64,000 bases of DNA from Streptomyces sp. NBC_01116 (GTDB lineage Bacteria; Actinomycetota; Actinomycetes; Streptomycetales; Streptomycetaceae), in the NCBI RefSeq assembly GCF_041435495.1, contig NZ_CP108645.1:1-64000 (forward strand), read 5' to 3'. The translations under genes were made by a program, and so were the position numbers. The notes beneath the pieces were generated by a model, which was not told where the DNA came from, made no database searches, and was given only the letters and a program-made list of their open reading frames with translations. This document shows, piece by piece, positions 36,844 through 44,575 of this stretch (the stretch's first letter is position 1; each line of letters starts with the position of its first letter).

Positions 36844-36935
36844 CCGGGCGGGCGCCGAAGAGGTGCTGCTTCGCCCTGCCCACACGCCATCGGGACGCCT
36901 CCCGAGCTCAGCACCTCCGAAGGGAGCACCACCTC

Positions 36936-37319
36936 ATGAACACCACCAGCCGCCCCGCCGCCAGCCTTACCACCGAGACCTCCGACGCGGAGACGCTCGC
37001 GCTCCTGGAGGCCGTCGAAGTGCCGCTCCCCGACTTTGCCGACCTCGACCTGGACGTCGCCTTCGGTACACCGCTGGAGATGTACGAGGCCGGCCCCCTC
37101 CCCCACGAGCGGCTGGACGGCCTGGACATCACCGCCGCCATCGCCGCGATCGCTGCCCGCGAGAACCGCATGCTCGCCGCCCGCGACATCGTCGCCGTCG
37201 ATCCGACCACCACCGAGTTGGTGCGCGAGCGCCTGGTCGACGTCCTTCTCCCCTACGCCGAGCAGCTGCGCATCACGCCGCCCGTCACCGCCACGGAGCC
37301 CATGCCTCTCGCGGCCTAG
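36936..37319 (+). CDS. Hypothetical 127-residue protein, first gene behind the regulated promoter
   Basis: Starts at ATG 36936 with GGGAG upstream. The product is acidic and probably all-helical (LALLEAVEVPLPDFADLDLD, then ITAAIAAIAARENRMLAARD), with no Cys, membrane segment or known motif. It lies directly behind the GntR-controlled promoter, so it is probably expressed early on entry into a new host. The family is not recognised. Confidence 0.7.
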   Translation: MNTTSRPAASLTTETSDAETLALLEAVEVPLPDFADLDLDVAFGTPLEMYEAGPLPHERLDGLDITAAIAAIAARENRMLAARDIVAVDPTTTELVRERLVDVLLPYAEQLRITPPVTATEPMPLAA

Positions 37320-37323
37320 CTCC

Positions 37324-37347
37324 AGCCGGGTCTTCACGGACCCGGCT
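37324..37347 (+). terminator. Short hairpin terminator
   Basis: AGCCGGGTC (37324-37332) pairs with GACCCGGCT (37339-37347) directly after the preceding stop codon. The following CCCCC tail is weak. Confidence 0.55.
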
Positions 37348-37380
37348 CCCCCACCCGGACGCCGTCTAGCACGCGGCCGG

Positions 37381-37599
37381 ATGAGGGAGCCGGAACCTCG
37401 GTCCCCTGCACCACCCACAACCGAAGAGCACTACCGCAGAGAGCTATGTGGATGCCCGCCTCAACTGGCGGGATGCCGGGTGACGAACGACGAGGTCCCC
37501 GTGCCGGCCCTTTGCGCGCACCACCCACAGCAGTTGCGCTGCCCCCTCTCCACGGCCCCTCGTACGCCCGTGGCGGGCGGAGAACGCAACCAAGTTTGA
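37381..37599 (+). CDS. Possible small Cys-rich protein (72 residues)
   Basis: From ATG 37381 the frame gives EEHYRRELCGCPPQLAGC and CAHHPQQLRC, a Cys-rich pattern that may bind zinc. No clear ribosome binding site precedes the ATG. It fills most of the 317-bp gap between 37319 and 37636, where no other gene is seen. The regular Cys spacing favours a real gene, but chance cannot be excluded. Confidence 0.4.
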   Translation: MREPEPRSPAPPTTEEHYRRELCGCPPQLAGCRVTNDEVPVPALCAHHPQQLRCPLSTAPRTPVAGGERNQV

Positions 37600-37635
37600 A
37601 CCCGAGCTTCTTTCTTGTTGACCAGGGAGTTCCTG

Positions 37636-38430
37636 ATGCGTCCCAGCCGTCGGCCCGCCCTCAAGGCGAGCGAGATCCCGCCCCAGAACCTCAACCTCCG
37701 CGAGGGCGAGCGCCAGTCGATCGTCTGTCCCGACTGCGACTCGTGGCACCCGCTCTACCGCAAGATGATCAAAACCCACCACCTGGACCGAGAGGTCTGC
37801 GGCGGCCGCGCTCCCCGCTGCCCCGGCAGCGCGCAGCTGATCGACATGGACATCAGCGTCGAGCAGTGGGGCGAGAGGATGCTCGCCGCCGACAGCACGG
37901 CAACAGGCCGCCGCTCCGCCCGCCAGCACTACAAGCCGCTGGCGCAGCCGCCCACCCCGATCTACCGCCTCGCTGACCGAGGACCGCAGGGCACGCCGAC
38001 CCTGCACCGCCTGCTCCCGCTGCTTGAGCACGCCCGCCACGCCGTCGACCAGCACCGCGCCGCCTGCTCCCGCTGCACAGCTGGCGGACGGTGCGAGACG
38101 GGCCGCGCCCTAGAGGTCCGCGCCGCTGAGACCCAGGCGTCCTGCGCGATCGCCCGCGAGCAGCTGAAGCACCAGGAGCGCCAGCGGGGCGGTCGCGCGG
38201 CCGCTCGGAAGCGCGAGGCCGGGTGGGCCGCCGTACTCCCGGCGGTGCAGGATGCCGACACCCGCCGTGCGGTCGTTCCCGTTCCGCCCGCCCGGACCGA
38301 GGCGCCCGCCCAGGCCGAGGTCCCCTGCGTGCCGACGGAGCCGTACGACTTCGAGACCTTCGACCGGCGGCAGGCCGAGCTGGGCAAGCAGTACGCGCAG
38401 CGGAAGACCACGGCGGCTCTGCCCGCCTGA
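37636..38430 (+). CDS. Hypothetical 264-residue protein with Cys pairs
   Basis: Starts at ATG 37636 with GGGAG eight bases upstream. An N-terminal zinc-ribbon-like segment (IVCPDCDSWHPLYRKMI, with a later CGGRAPRCPG) is followed by a middle CSRCTAGGRCETG motif. The C-terminal half is helical and charged (REQLKHQERQRGGRAAARKR), ending in an acidic YDFETFDRRQAELGKQY. The product looks cytoplasmic and may bind nucleic acid. A strong terminator follows 16 bp after the stop. Confidence 0.65.
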   Translation: MRPSRRPALKASEIPPQNLNLREGERQSIVCPDCDSWHPLYRKMIKTHHLDREVCGGRAPRCPGSAQLIDMDISVEQWGERMLAADSTATGRRSARQHYKPLAQPPTPIYRLADRGPQGTPTLHRLLPLLEHARHAVDQHRAACSRCTAGGRCETGRALEVRAAETQASCAIAREQLKHQERQRGGRAAARKREAGWAAVLPAVQDADTRRAVVPVPPARTEAPAQAEVPCVPTEPYDFETFDRRQAELGKQYAQRKTTAALPA

Positions 38431-38445
38431 CCTTGCGACGAACGA

Positions 38446-38491
38446 CCGAGGCCCCGGCCGACCCGATCACTCGGGTCGGCCGGGGCCTCGG
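38446..38491 (+). terminator. 21-bp perfect hairpin terminator
   Basis: 38446-38466 pairs perfectly with 38471-38491 around a 4-base loop, 16 bp after the preceding stop codon. Confidence 0.88.
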
Positions 38492-38590
38492 CTGCTCGTA
38501 CAGCAGTCGACTCCCCTCACTGGGGAGTGAACGGCGACAGCCCCAGGGATCGCACCCCCGGGGCTGTCCAGGACCTGACTGGAGGACCTG

Positions 38591-39109
38591 ATGCACAGCA
38601 TGACACGAACGATCTCCACCTCTGCGAACAGTGTCTGCCCGACCTGCCAGCTGATCATGGAGGCCTGCACCTGCACCGGCGTTTCGCAGCTGCTGACCGC
38701 GCTGGCCCCCCGTGCGGGCATGGCTGACGAGATCGGCGCCCTGGACGACCGGAGCGGCGATGACGGCCGCGGCTACGAGCGGGACGAGACCGAACGCTGC
38801 TTCCGTGTGCTCGTGGAGCAGTTGGTGGCCGAGGGCGACTACCGTGCGGCCGTGGCCGGCCGCCGGGCGCGGCGCACGCTTCAGGAGGTGGCCCCCGGCT
38901 ATGTCCGGCAGCCGGTGCTGATCCTGCACCGGCCGGTGATGGGTCAGTGCCCGCTCTGCGAGCGGTGGAACTGCGGCGGGCACGACTGCCCGCCCGGCGT
39001 CACCGCGACCAGGCCGGAGTGCAAGGACCTCTCCGACAAGCAGGACCGTGACGACCTCTCGCGCAAGGTCGGCGAGGCCAACAAGCGCTCCGAGTCCCGC
39101 CCGAAGTAG
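38591..39109 (+). CDS. Hypothetical 172-residue protein with two zinc-knuckle-like Cys pairs
   Basis: Two Cys clusters are visible: VCPTCQLIMEACTCTG (residues 15-30) and CPLCERWNCGGHDC (about 119-132). Between them is a charged helical stretch (ERDETERCFRVLVEQLVAEG). Cys spacing of this sort usually binds zinc. It is the first gene of a tight + strand set reaching 40155, in which each start overlaps the previous stop by one to four bases. The function is unknown; its company with a WhiB-like protein suggests a regulatory cluster. Confidence 0.65.
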   Translation: MHSMTRTISTSANSVCPTCQLIMEACTCTGVSQLLTALAPRAGMADEIGALDDRSGDDGRGYERDETERCFRVLVEQLVAEGDYRAAVAGRRARRTLQEVAPGYVRQPVLILHRPVMGQCPLCERWNCGGHDCPPGVTATRPECKDLSDKQDRDDLSRKVGEANKRSESRPK

Positions 39110-39339
39110 TGGTGCTCATACGCGCCGCCCGGACCGCGCAGCACCTCGCGGTCCGGGCCCTCACCGCGCACGGCCTGGCCCACCCGCTCACCCTCGCGCT
39201 CCTGGCGGCCGCCTCCACGGCGGCCGCCAGGGCGTGGGAGGCCGGCCACCGCGTGACGGACATCCACCCCGCCAACACGGCGAGCAGCCCGGGAGCAGAC
39301 GCTCCGTGCTGTTCGCCGCACAACCTCCGGAGCCCTTGA
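39109..39339 (+). CDS. Small hydrophobic protein (76 residues)
   Basis: The GTG start overlaps the preceding stop by one base (TAGTG). A hydrophobic helix (LAHPLTLALLAAASTAAARA, about 24-43) suggests a membrane segment, flanked by Arg/His-rich N-terminal and Cys-containing C-terminal parts. The stop overlaps the ATG of the WhiB-like gene (TGATG). It is translationally coupled on both sides; the function is unknown. Confidence 0.55.
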   Translation: MVLIRAARTAQHLAVRALTAHGLAHPLTLALLAAASTAAARAWEAGHRVTDIHPANTASSPGADAPCCSPHNLRSP

Positions 39340-39659
39340 TGCAGAACACCATCGGCAACGCCGTCTACGCCCCCTCCTCCAACCTGCCGGTCAACACCAA
39401 CTGGCGGATCGCCGCCGCGTGCCGGGAAGAGGACCCAGAGCTGTTCTTCCCGATCGGCACCACCGGCCCGGCCGTCGTCCAGGCGGAGGAGGCCAAGGCC
39501 GTGTGCCGCCGCTGCCCGGTCATGGAGACCTGCCTGGACTGGGCCCTGGAAACCGGCCAGCAGGACGGTGTCCTGGGCGGCACCGACGAAGAGGAACGGC
39601 GCCGGATCCAGCGGCGGGCCGCTCGCCTCCGCCTCAAGAAGCAGACGGCCGCTGCGTGA
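39339..39659 (+). CDS. WhiB-like iron-sulfur transcription factor
   Basis: A 106-residue Wbl protein. Four Cys at about 28, 56, 59 and 65 (AACREED, VCRRCPVMETC) would hold a 4Fe-4S cluster. The G-V-L-G-G turn (about 77-81, GVLGGTDEEER) and a basic C-terminal helix (RRRIQRRAARLRLKKQ) contact sigma factor or DNA. Wbl proteins control development and redox or antibiotic responses in actinobacteria, and plasmid copies are known. The start overlaps the preceding stop, and GTGA links it to the next gene, so it is expressed with the flanking Cys-pair proteins. Confidence 0.9.
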   Translation: MQNTIGNAVYAPSSNLPVNTNWRIAAACREEDPELFFPIGTTGPAVVQAEEAKAVCRRCPVMETCLDWALETGQQDGVLGGTDEEERRRIQRRAARLRLKKQTAAA

Positions 39660-39853
39660 CGGTCCCCGGCAAGAAGCGCAGCTTGTACGACCTCTACATG
39701 GCCGCAGCAGCGGCCGTCCGCGAGCACGACGCCACCTGCACCACGTGCTCGCCGACCGCCCGCTGCGCCACCGGCCGCCGCCTGTTCAGCGAGTTCGCCC
39801 GGCTCCAGGACGACTACCTCACCCGTTTACGCGCCAAGAAGGGCACGCCATGA
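39656..39853 (+). CDS. Small CxxC protein (65 residues)
   Basis: GTG 39656 overlaps the WhiB stop (GTGA). Most of the protein is one charged helix with the Cys motif CTTCSPTARCATGRR (about 28-42), probably zinc-binding. It ends LTRLRAKKGTP. The stop overlaps the next ATG (ATGA). It may be a small DNA- or protein-binding partner of the WhiB-like protein. Confidence 0.55.
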   Translation: MTVPGKKRSLYDLYMAAAAAVREHDATCTTCSPTARCATGRRLFSEFARLQDDYLTRLRAKKGTP

Positions 39854-40155
39854 CCTGCCTCTCCATCCTCACGTTCGCGCCCGCCCCTTCGCCCGCCACC
39901 GTCACCTCCATCGCCGCCTTCGCTGCTGCCGCTGCGGCGGAAGAGGCGTACGTGTCCCCGCCCGCCCCGGTGCTCCTGGCCAGCATCCCGACCGGGGCCG
40001 GGACCGACGTGCACGTCTACCAGGACTCCGACGGCTCCCTGAGCAGCGACTGCACCGGCTGCGGCGAGTACGCCTACACGCTCCGAGTGACCCCGGAGTT
40101 CGCTGAGGAGCACGCCGCTACCTGCCTCCGCCCGCCCCGCCGGCGGGCGGCCTGA
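39850..40155 (+). CDS. Hypothetical 101-residue protein
   Basis: ATG 39850 overlaps the preceding stop (ATGA). An Ala-rich N-terminus (TSIAAFAAAAAAEEAYVS) is followed by a short zinc-finger-like CTGCGEYAYTLRVTPEFAEE with CxxC and a later His and Cys. It ends the coupled set of small genes. No family is recognised. The C-terminal end is basic (RPPRRRAA). Confidence 0.5.
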   Translation: MTCLSILTFAPAPSPATVTSIAAFAAAAAAEEAYVSPPAPVLLASIPTGAGTDVHVYQDSDGSLSSDCTGCGEYAYTLRVTPEFAEEHAATCLRPPRRRAA

Positions 40156-40218
40156 CGGTCTGCCTGCTTCCTCCCCTGCCCGTCCCGGCCCTGTGCCGGT
40201 ACGGGCCGGGCCGGGCCG

Positions 40219-40238
40219 AGGGGAGCCGGACAGCCCGG
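40219..40238 (+). promoter_or_regulatory. Repeated 20-bp leader motif, copy 1
   Basis: AGGGGAGCCGGACAGCCCGG lies 64 bp upstream of the start at 40283. A copy with one changed base sits at 40690-40709 before the next gene. The placement before two neighbouring genes suggests a shared leader or regulatory element. Confidence 0.4.
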
Positions 40239-40282
40239 CCGCTCCATCCGTCTGCTGACCCGACCTTGCTGAGGAGTACGCA

Positions 40283-40615
40283 ATGACGCGCACGCTCACG
40301 CTCACGACCGACGCCTTCCGTGACCAGCACGGCGACCCCGCCACCTGGAGCCCCGCCACCCTGGACAGCTACCAGGTGATCGGGGACATCGCCCCGCCGC
40401 CCCCGCTGCCCTATACCCACCGTGAGATGCAGGCCGAGGCCGACGCGTGGCAGGCGTCGGCGGCCGGGCAGCAGCGTCTGGCCGACGAGCTGGCCCGCAA
40501 GGGCCGCACCATCGCCGCCGGTATCCACCGGCGCGGCGCGCAGGACGCCCGGCAGCACGCGGAGGCTGCCCGGCTCGGCTGGCCCGCCTACGAAGCCTTC
40601 CTCAAGGGCTGGTGA
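40283..40615 (+). CDS. Hypothetical 110-residue helical protein
   Basis: Begins at ATG 40283 with GAGG seven bases upstream. A beta-like N-terminus (TRTLTLTTDAFRDQHGDPAT) is followed by long charged helices (REMQAEADAWQASAAGQQRL, then ELARKGRTIAAGIHRRG). There is no Cys, signal or membrane segment. The helical part resembles small coiled-coil accessory proteins of conjugative plasmids, but I cannot name a family. It shares the 20-bp leader motif with the next gene. Confidence 0.55.
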   Translation: MTRTLTLTTDAFRDQHGDPATWSPATLDSYQVIGDIAPPPPLPYTHREMQAEADAWQASAAGQQRLADELARKGRTIAAGIHRRGAQDARQHAEAARLGWPAYEAFLKGW

Positions 40616-40689
40616 CGGCCGGCCTGGCGGTTGCCCGATCCGGCCGACCCGACCGCCCACCCCATCGGGCGGCCCGGTTCGGGCGGTGA

Positions 40690-40709
40690 AGGGGAGCCGG
40701 ACAGTCCGG
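40690..40709 (+). promoter_or_regulatory. Repeated 20-bp leader motif, copy 2
   Basis: AGGGGAGCCGGACAGTCCGG, one base different from the copy at 40219-40238, 44 bp upstream of the start at 40734. Confidence 0.4.
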
Positions 40710-40733
40710 AGCCATCGACCGTGAGGACTCACC

Positions 40734-41273
40734 ATGTTCGAGCTGCACCGCCGTACCCCGCAGGACCTGGAGCGGACCGGGCACGAGTTCGTCCGGGACA
40801 TCGAGGCGTTCGTCGCCGGAACGATCGCGGCCTCCACCCCGCTCTCCACCCCGGCCTCGCTGATCGAGCGCGCCTGGGAGCTGAACGACAGCTACAGCGA
40901 CTGGCTCTTCTGGGGCGCCAGCGGGATGCCGATGACCGGCGAGCAGATCGCCGCTCACGCCGAGGCCGCCGCCGACTACCTGCGCACCGCAGGCTGGAAC
41001 CCCTCCTACAAGGCCGGCCGCGGCATCAACGACGCCTTGACCTACGCGGTGAACACCGACCCTGGCAGCCGGTTCAGCACCGACACCCGGCTGGCTCTGC
41101 GCAGCATCTTCGAGCTCCTCATCCGAGCTCTGACCGGGGCGCCCTTCGCCGATAGCGTCATCTGGGACCAGCACCCCGCCCGGAAGGTCGAAGAGGTCTT
41201 CGGCCTCCTCGCCGCCGCCGCCGTCCTCGCCCGCACCTATGGCCCGGCCGTCGTGCCCGCGCGGGCCGCCTGA
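40734..41273 (+). CDS. Hypothetical 179-residue protein
   Basis: Starts at ATG 40734 and is largely alpha-helical (LERTGHEFVRDIEAFVAGTI, then SLIERAWELNDSYSDWLFWG). The segment ADYLRTAGWNPSYKAGRGIN suggests a globular domain. It carries no signal peptide or Cys. A strong hairpin follows, so it ends a transcript. The protein is of unknown function; similar proteins of about 180 residues are common in Streptomyces plasmids. Confidence 0.55.
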   Translation: MFELHRRTPQDLERTGHEFVRDIEAFVAGTIAASTPLSTPASLIERAWELNDSYSDWLFWGASGMPMTGEQIAAHAEAAADYLRTAGWNPSYKAGRGINDALTYAVNTDPGSRFSTDTRLALRSIFELLIRALTGAPFADSVIWDQHPARKVEEVFGLLAAAAVLARTYGPAVVPARAA

Positions 41274-41289
41274 CCCTCACCTTTCACCG

Positions 41290-41335
41290 CACACCGGTCG
41301 GCCCCGCCAGCACCACGGCGGGGCCGACCGGTGTG
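41290..41335 (+). terminator. 19-bp perfect hairpin terminator
   Basis: 41290-41308 pairs perfectly with 41317-41335 around an 8-base loop, 16 bp after the preceding stop. Confidence 0.85.
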
Positions 41336-41360
41336 TTCGGCCCTCGCGAAGGAGTTCCCC

Positions 41361-43589
41361 GTGGCAACCGCCGCCCGCCCGAAGCCCGCCCGGCGCAAGC
41401 CGAACCGGGCCCGCAAGACCACCGCCCCCCAGACCCTCGCTCCAGCCCCGGCCGCTCCGACAGCCGAGGTACCCGCGCCGACCGGTCCGGCGGAGGTGCA
41501 CGTCGAGGCGCCGGCCCGGGTCGCGGACGCCCGCGACCGGGCCGCCGACATCATCGAGACCGCCCGCGAGCAGGCCGCCGTGCTCCAGGCGGAGGTCGAG
41601 AGCGCGGCCGCGCGCACCATCAACGACACGCACGAGCAGGTCACCGTGATGATGGCCGAGGCGCAGACCCGCGCCGACGACACCCTCGTCAACGCGGGCA
41701 GGGACGTATCCATCCAGCGAGCGGCTGCGCAGGCCGACCTGGAGGCAGCGCGCGGCGAGGCCGACCGGCTGCTGGCTCAGGCGCAGACCCGTGCTGAGCA
41801 GTTGGTGAGCGAGGCCCGTACTCAGGTCGGCGAGCTCGCCGAGCTGGCCGCCACGGAACGCGAGGCGACCGCGACGGCGGTTTCCGAGCTGCGGCGCCTG
41901 GCGCAGGCCGACCTCGCCGAGATCAGCGCGCTGGTCGACCAGCGCCGCACCGACGCCGGTGCGATTCTGGCCCGCGCTCAGGAGCAGGCCGACGAGCTGG
42001 TCGCCGCGGCGCAGCGGGAGGTCGAGCAGGCCCGCGAGCGGTTCGCCCGGCTCGCGGCGACGGCGGCCGAGCAGTACGACGGCCGCCGGGCCGAGGCGGA
42101 GCAGCTCTACACCGGTGCCGTCGCGGCGGCCGATGAGCGACGCCGCGAGGCCGATGCCCACGTGGCCGCCGCGCACACCGAGGTGGAGGCCGCCCGCACT
42201 GAACTGCGCGAGAAGCTGCGCGAGCTCACCGACCAGTTCGACACCGCGGCCGCCGAGAAGCGCACGGCACTGGCCGGTGAACTCGCGGGGCTCAAGGCAG
42301 CGTGCGACAAGCAGCGCGAGCGCCTGCGCGACGAGGCCAAGACCGTCGCCGTGCAGCTGCGGGCGGCCGCCCAGACCGAGGCCGCCCGCATCACCGCGGA
42401 AGCCGAGCGTAAGGCCAAGGGCATCACCGACCGGGCCGAGGCCGATCAGTCCCGCGCCCGCCGGATGCTGGAGGAAGCCCGCGAGGCGCAGAAGGCCAGC
42501 TCCCGCCGGCGTGGCTGGCAGCAGAACTTCAGCGCGAAGGCGTGGAAGGGCGCCCCGTGGGTCGCGCTCGCCGCCGGCGTCGGCCTCGCCGCCTCCGGTG
42601 AGTACGAGCTGGCCCGCATGGTCGGCATCAGCGAGTACGTCGCGCCGCTGCTGCCGGTCAGCATCGACGTCTACTGCGTCACGGCGTTCCGCGCCAAGCG
42701 GGACATCCCGGCGGCGCTCGTCCTCATGGCGTCGGCCAACGTCGTGTACCACCTCTCGGAGCAGGCCCACCTCGTACCAGAGGGCGAGTCGGCCCCGTGG
42801 CAGCTGACGACGTTCGTCGTACTGATCTTCGTCGCCGTCATCTGGCGCGTCCACGCGCTCATGCACGACGACACCGGTACGGACGGACACGGTGGTACGG
42901 ACGCGGCGACCGCGACGGGCGGCCGTACCGGTACAGCAGCAGAGGCTGGTACGGACGCGGCTGCTGGGACGGACCGGCGTACCGGTACGGACGCCTGGAC
43001 AGACGGGCATGCCGCTTCGCCGGACGCCCGTACAAGCCGCGCCGGTACGGACTTGTACAACGGGGCGACCGGTACAGCGACTGCTCGCACCGCCCACGGC
43101 GCAGCTGGTACGGAACCTGTGGACGGCACCTCGCACCACACCGGCCCCGGCGGGGCGAATGCGGGTGTGACCAGCGCGTACGGCGACCGTACAAGCGGCG
43201 TACAGGGCACCCGGAACGGGGCGGCGCGCACTGGTACGGACCGCTCGGGACGTACCAGCGCCGCCGCGTACAAGGGCCGTACCCGTACCGGTACGGTCAC
43301 CGCCCGCACGACGCCGGCCGACGGTGTCCCGACCGCCCGTACCGGTACGGCGGGCAGCCGCCCGCGTACCACCGCGAGCACCACCGGCGGGCGTACCGGT
43401 ACGGCGACCCCCGCCCGTACCGACGGCGAACTGCTCCCGCTCGTACAGACCCTGGCCCGCGAGCCGGACGGCTTCGTCAACATCAGTCGCGTCCGTACAA
43501 CCCTCTCCGTCAACCAGGACCGCGCCATCCGGCTGCTCTCGAAGGCAGGCCTGCTGCGGCCCGAAGACGCGGACAAGTACCTCACCTGA
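41361..43589 (+). CDS. Coiled-coil / DUF2637-like membrane / winged-helix protein (SpdB-like)
   Basis: A 742-residue protein from GTG 41361, with AAGGAG upstream. A long Ala/Glu/Arg coiled coil spans about residues 45-395. A membrane domain follows (about 395-500; WVALAAGVGLAASGEYELAR, YVAPLLPVSIDVYCVTAF, TTFVVLIFVAVIWRVHALM) that resembles DUF2637/SpdB proteins of actinobacterial conjugative plasmids. Next come a Thr/Gly/Arg linker (505-695) and a C-terminal winged-helix-like domain (NISRVRTTLSVNQDRAIRLL). This arrangement would tether a DNA- or protein-binding head to the membrane and suit spreading of the plasmid through the mycelium. The linker's DNA is an extreme GTAC array, listed separately. 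A 53-residue membrane gene follows after 22 bp. Confidence 0.7.
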   Translation: MATAARPKPARRKPNRARKTTAPQTLAPAPAAPTAEVPAPTGPAEVHVEAPARVADARDRAADIIETAREQAAVLQAEVESAAARTINDTHEQVTVMMAEAQTRADDTLVNAGRDVSIQRAAAQADLEAARGEADRLLAQAQTRAEQLVSEARTQVGELAELAATEREATATAVSELRRLAQADLAEISALVDQRRTDAGAILARAQEQADELVAAAQREVEQARERFARLAATAAEQYDGRRAEAEQLYTGAVAAADERRREADAHVAAAHTEVEAARTELREKLRELTDQFDTAAAEKRTALAGELAGLKAACDKQRERLRDEAKTVAVQLRAAAQTEAARITAEAERKAKGITDRAEADQSRARRMLEEAREAQKASSRRRGWQQNFSAKAWKGAPWVALAAGVGLAASGEYELARMVGISEYVAPLLPVSIDVYCVTAFRAKRDIPAALVLMASANVVYHLSEQAHLVPEGESAPWQLTTFVVLIFVAVIWRVHALMHDDTGTDGHGGTDAATATGGRTGTAAEAGTDAAAGTDRRTGTDAWTDGHAASPDARTSRAGTDLYNGATGTATARTAHGAAGTEPVDGTSHHTGPGGANAGVTSAYGDRTSGVQGTRNGAARTGTDRSGRTSAAAYKGRTRTGTVTARTTPADGVPTARTGTAGSRPRTTASTTGGRTGTATPARTDGELLPLVQTLAREPDGFVNISRVRTTLSVNQDRAIRLLSKAGLLRPEDADKYLT
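42877..43498. repeat. Dense GTAC array inside a coding linker
   Basis: About 29 GTAC tetranucleotides in 622 bp, where about two or three would be expected by chance. About 24 read as xGT|ACx (Gly-Thr, Arg-Thr), three as xxG|TAC and two as GTA|Cxx, so the signal crosses all three reading frames. It uses codons unusual for this host (GGT, CGT, GTA, TTG). Most sites fall in the longer context CGTACC or GGTACG. The 1.5 kb of the same gene upstream holds about seven. Confidence 0.85.
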
Positions 43590-43611
43590 CACCACGAGAT
43601 GAGAGGAACCT

Positions 43612-43773
43612 ATGAGCAACCTGGAGTACGTGATCGGCATGATCTTCGTGCTGATCACCATCGCGTTGATCGTGGCCACCCCGTTCGGCCTGGTCCACTC
43701 CCGCACACTGCACGACCACGGCCCCGACTGCTGGTGGTGCCACCCCCGCCTGCGGCCCCGGAAGCGCCGCTGA
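43612..43773 (+). CDS. 53-residue membrane protein with a CWWC motif
   Basis: Begins at ATG 43612 with GAGAGG upstream, 22 bp after the preceding gene. A hydrophobic helix (YVIGMIFVLITIALIVATPF, residues 6-25) is followed by a basic, His-rich tail with CWWCHPRLRPRKRR. It is probably a single-pass inner-membrane protein with a metal- or heme-binding CxxC-like pair on the cytoplasmic side. Size and position fit the small Spd-type spread proteins of Streptomyces plasmids. A terminator hairpin lies about 30 bp downstream. Confidence 0.7.
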   Translation: MSNLEYVIGMIFVLITIALIVATPFGLVHSRTLHDHGPDCWWCHPRLRPRKRR

Positions 43774-43803
43774 CCAGCAATTTCGCAACAATCCGGGGCA
43801 CCA

Positions 43804-43840
43804 GTGAGGGCCAGCCCGCAGCAACCGGGCTGGCCCTCAC
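43804..43840 (+). terminator. 15-bp perfect hairpin terminator
   Basis: 43804-43818 pairs with 43826-43840. Two further inverted repeats follow in the 218-bp gap: CTGCCACCAG with CTGGTGGCAG at about 43913-43949, and GCCCCG with CGGGGC plus TTT near 44003-44023. Confidence 0.75.
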
Positions 43841-44058
43841 CGCCACCGAGTACAGCAGATCCGTCCCGTCCCCGGGGTACTTCCGCACGTCCCCGGGATC
43901 CGGCTTCTTCACCTGCCACCAGCACCTCTGACGAAGTCCTGGTGGCAGACGAAGGTGCCCGATCCGCGTACGGACACCGCCGCCCGAACCGATCAGGCGC
44001 GAAGGCCCCGTTGAGCGGGGCTTTCGGCTTCCCCCACCGAAGTACGGAAGGAGCGCAC

Positions 44059-44574
44059 ATGGCACCCACGACGAGCGGGGCCGCCCCGGCGTCGGGGCGC
44101 TTCACCCGCACGACGGCCCCGCCGGAGTCCCCGCCAGCACCGCCCGCCGTGATCCCGCAGGCCCTGGAGATCTGGGCACCCGAGCCCCCGACCTGGGGAC
44201 AGCGGATGATCCCCCGCAGTGTCCGGTCCGCTATGGCTGACCTGGGGCTCTGGCAGGAGCCGCGCCCGTTGAAGCCGTCGTTCCACCTGACCCAGGTGAT
44301 CGAGGTCCTCACCCGCTATGGCTGGTGCCAGGCCTTCGATTTCTCCCCCACCGGACGCATGTGCATTAGAGGTGCCCAGACCTTTCTGGAATCCACCGGG
44401 CATGTGACCGCGATCGACCGTGGAAAGGCCGTGAATTACCTCCAGAGCCAGCTGTCCCGCCAAGGCGTGACTATGCGGTTCTGGGAATGGAACGACCTCT
44501 CCCACAACACCTTCCGGGGTGTGGAGGCTACGATTTCCGCAGCCTCTGACATGGCACGAAAGAACGGAGACTGA
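44059..44574 (+). CDS. DUF6197 family protein
   Basis: A 171-residue protein with GGAG seven bases before ATG 44059. The DUF6197 core is TQVIEVLTRYGWCQAFDFSP then GRMCIRGAQTFLESTGHVTA, with the GW-Q and C-GA pattern of the family. The N-terminal 60 residues are Pro/Thr-rich, possibly disordered. This family is found beside transfer genes and regulators in Streptomyces; its role is unknown. It starts a pair with the following membrane protein, whose ATG comes one base after its stop. Confidence 0.7.
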   Translation: MAPTTSGAAPASGRFTRTTAPPESPPAPPAVIPQALEIWAPEPPTWGQRMIPRSVRSAMADLGLWQEPRPLKPSFHLTQVIEVLTRYGWCQAFDFSPTGRMCIRGAQTFLESTGHVTAIDRGKAVNYLQSQLSRQGVTMRFWEWNDLSHNTFRGVEATISAASDMARKNGD

Positions 44575-44575
44575 A

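Noticed and set aside
35862..37319. A 485-codon + strand frame through the GntR gene
   Set aside because: Only the last 127 codons from ATG 36936 are credible; the rest is antisense to the repressor.
42797..43615. A frame rich in YRYG repeats
   Set aside because: It reads the GTAC array in another frame; the real gene in the correct frame has a start, ribosome binding site and domains.
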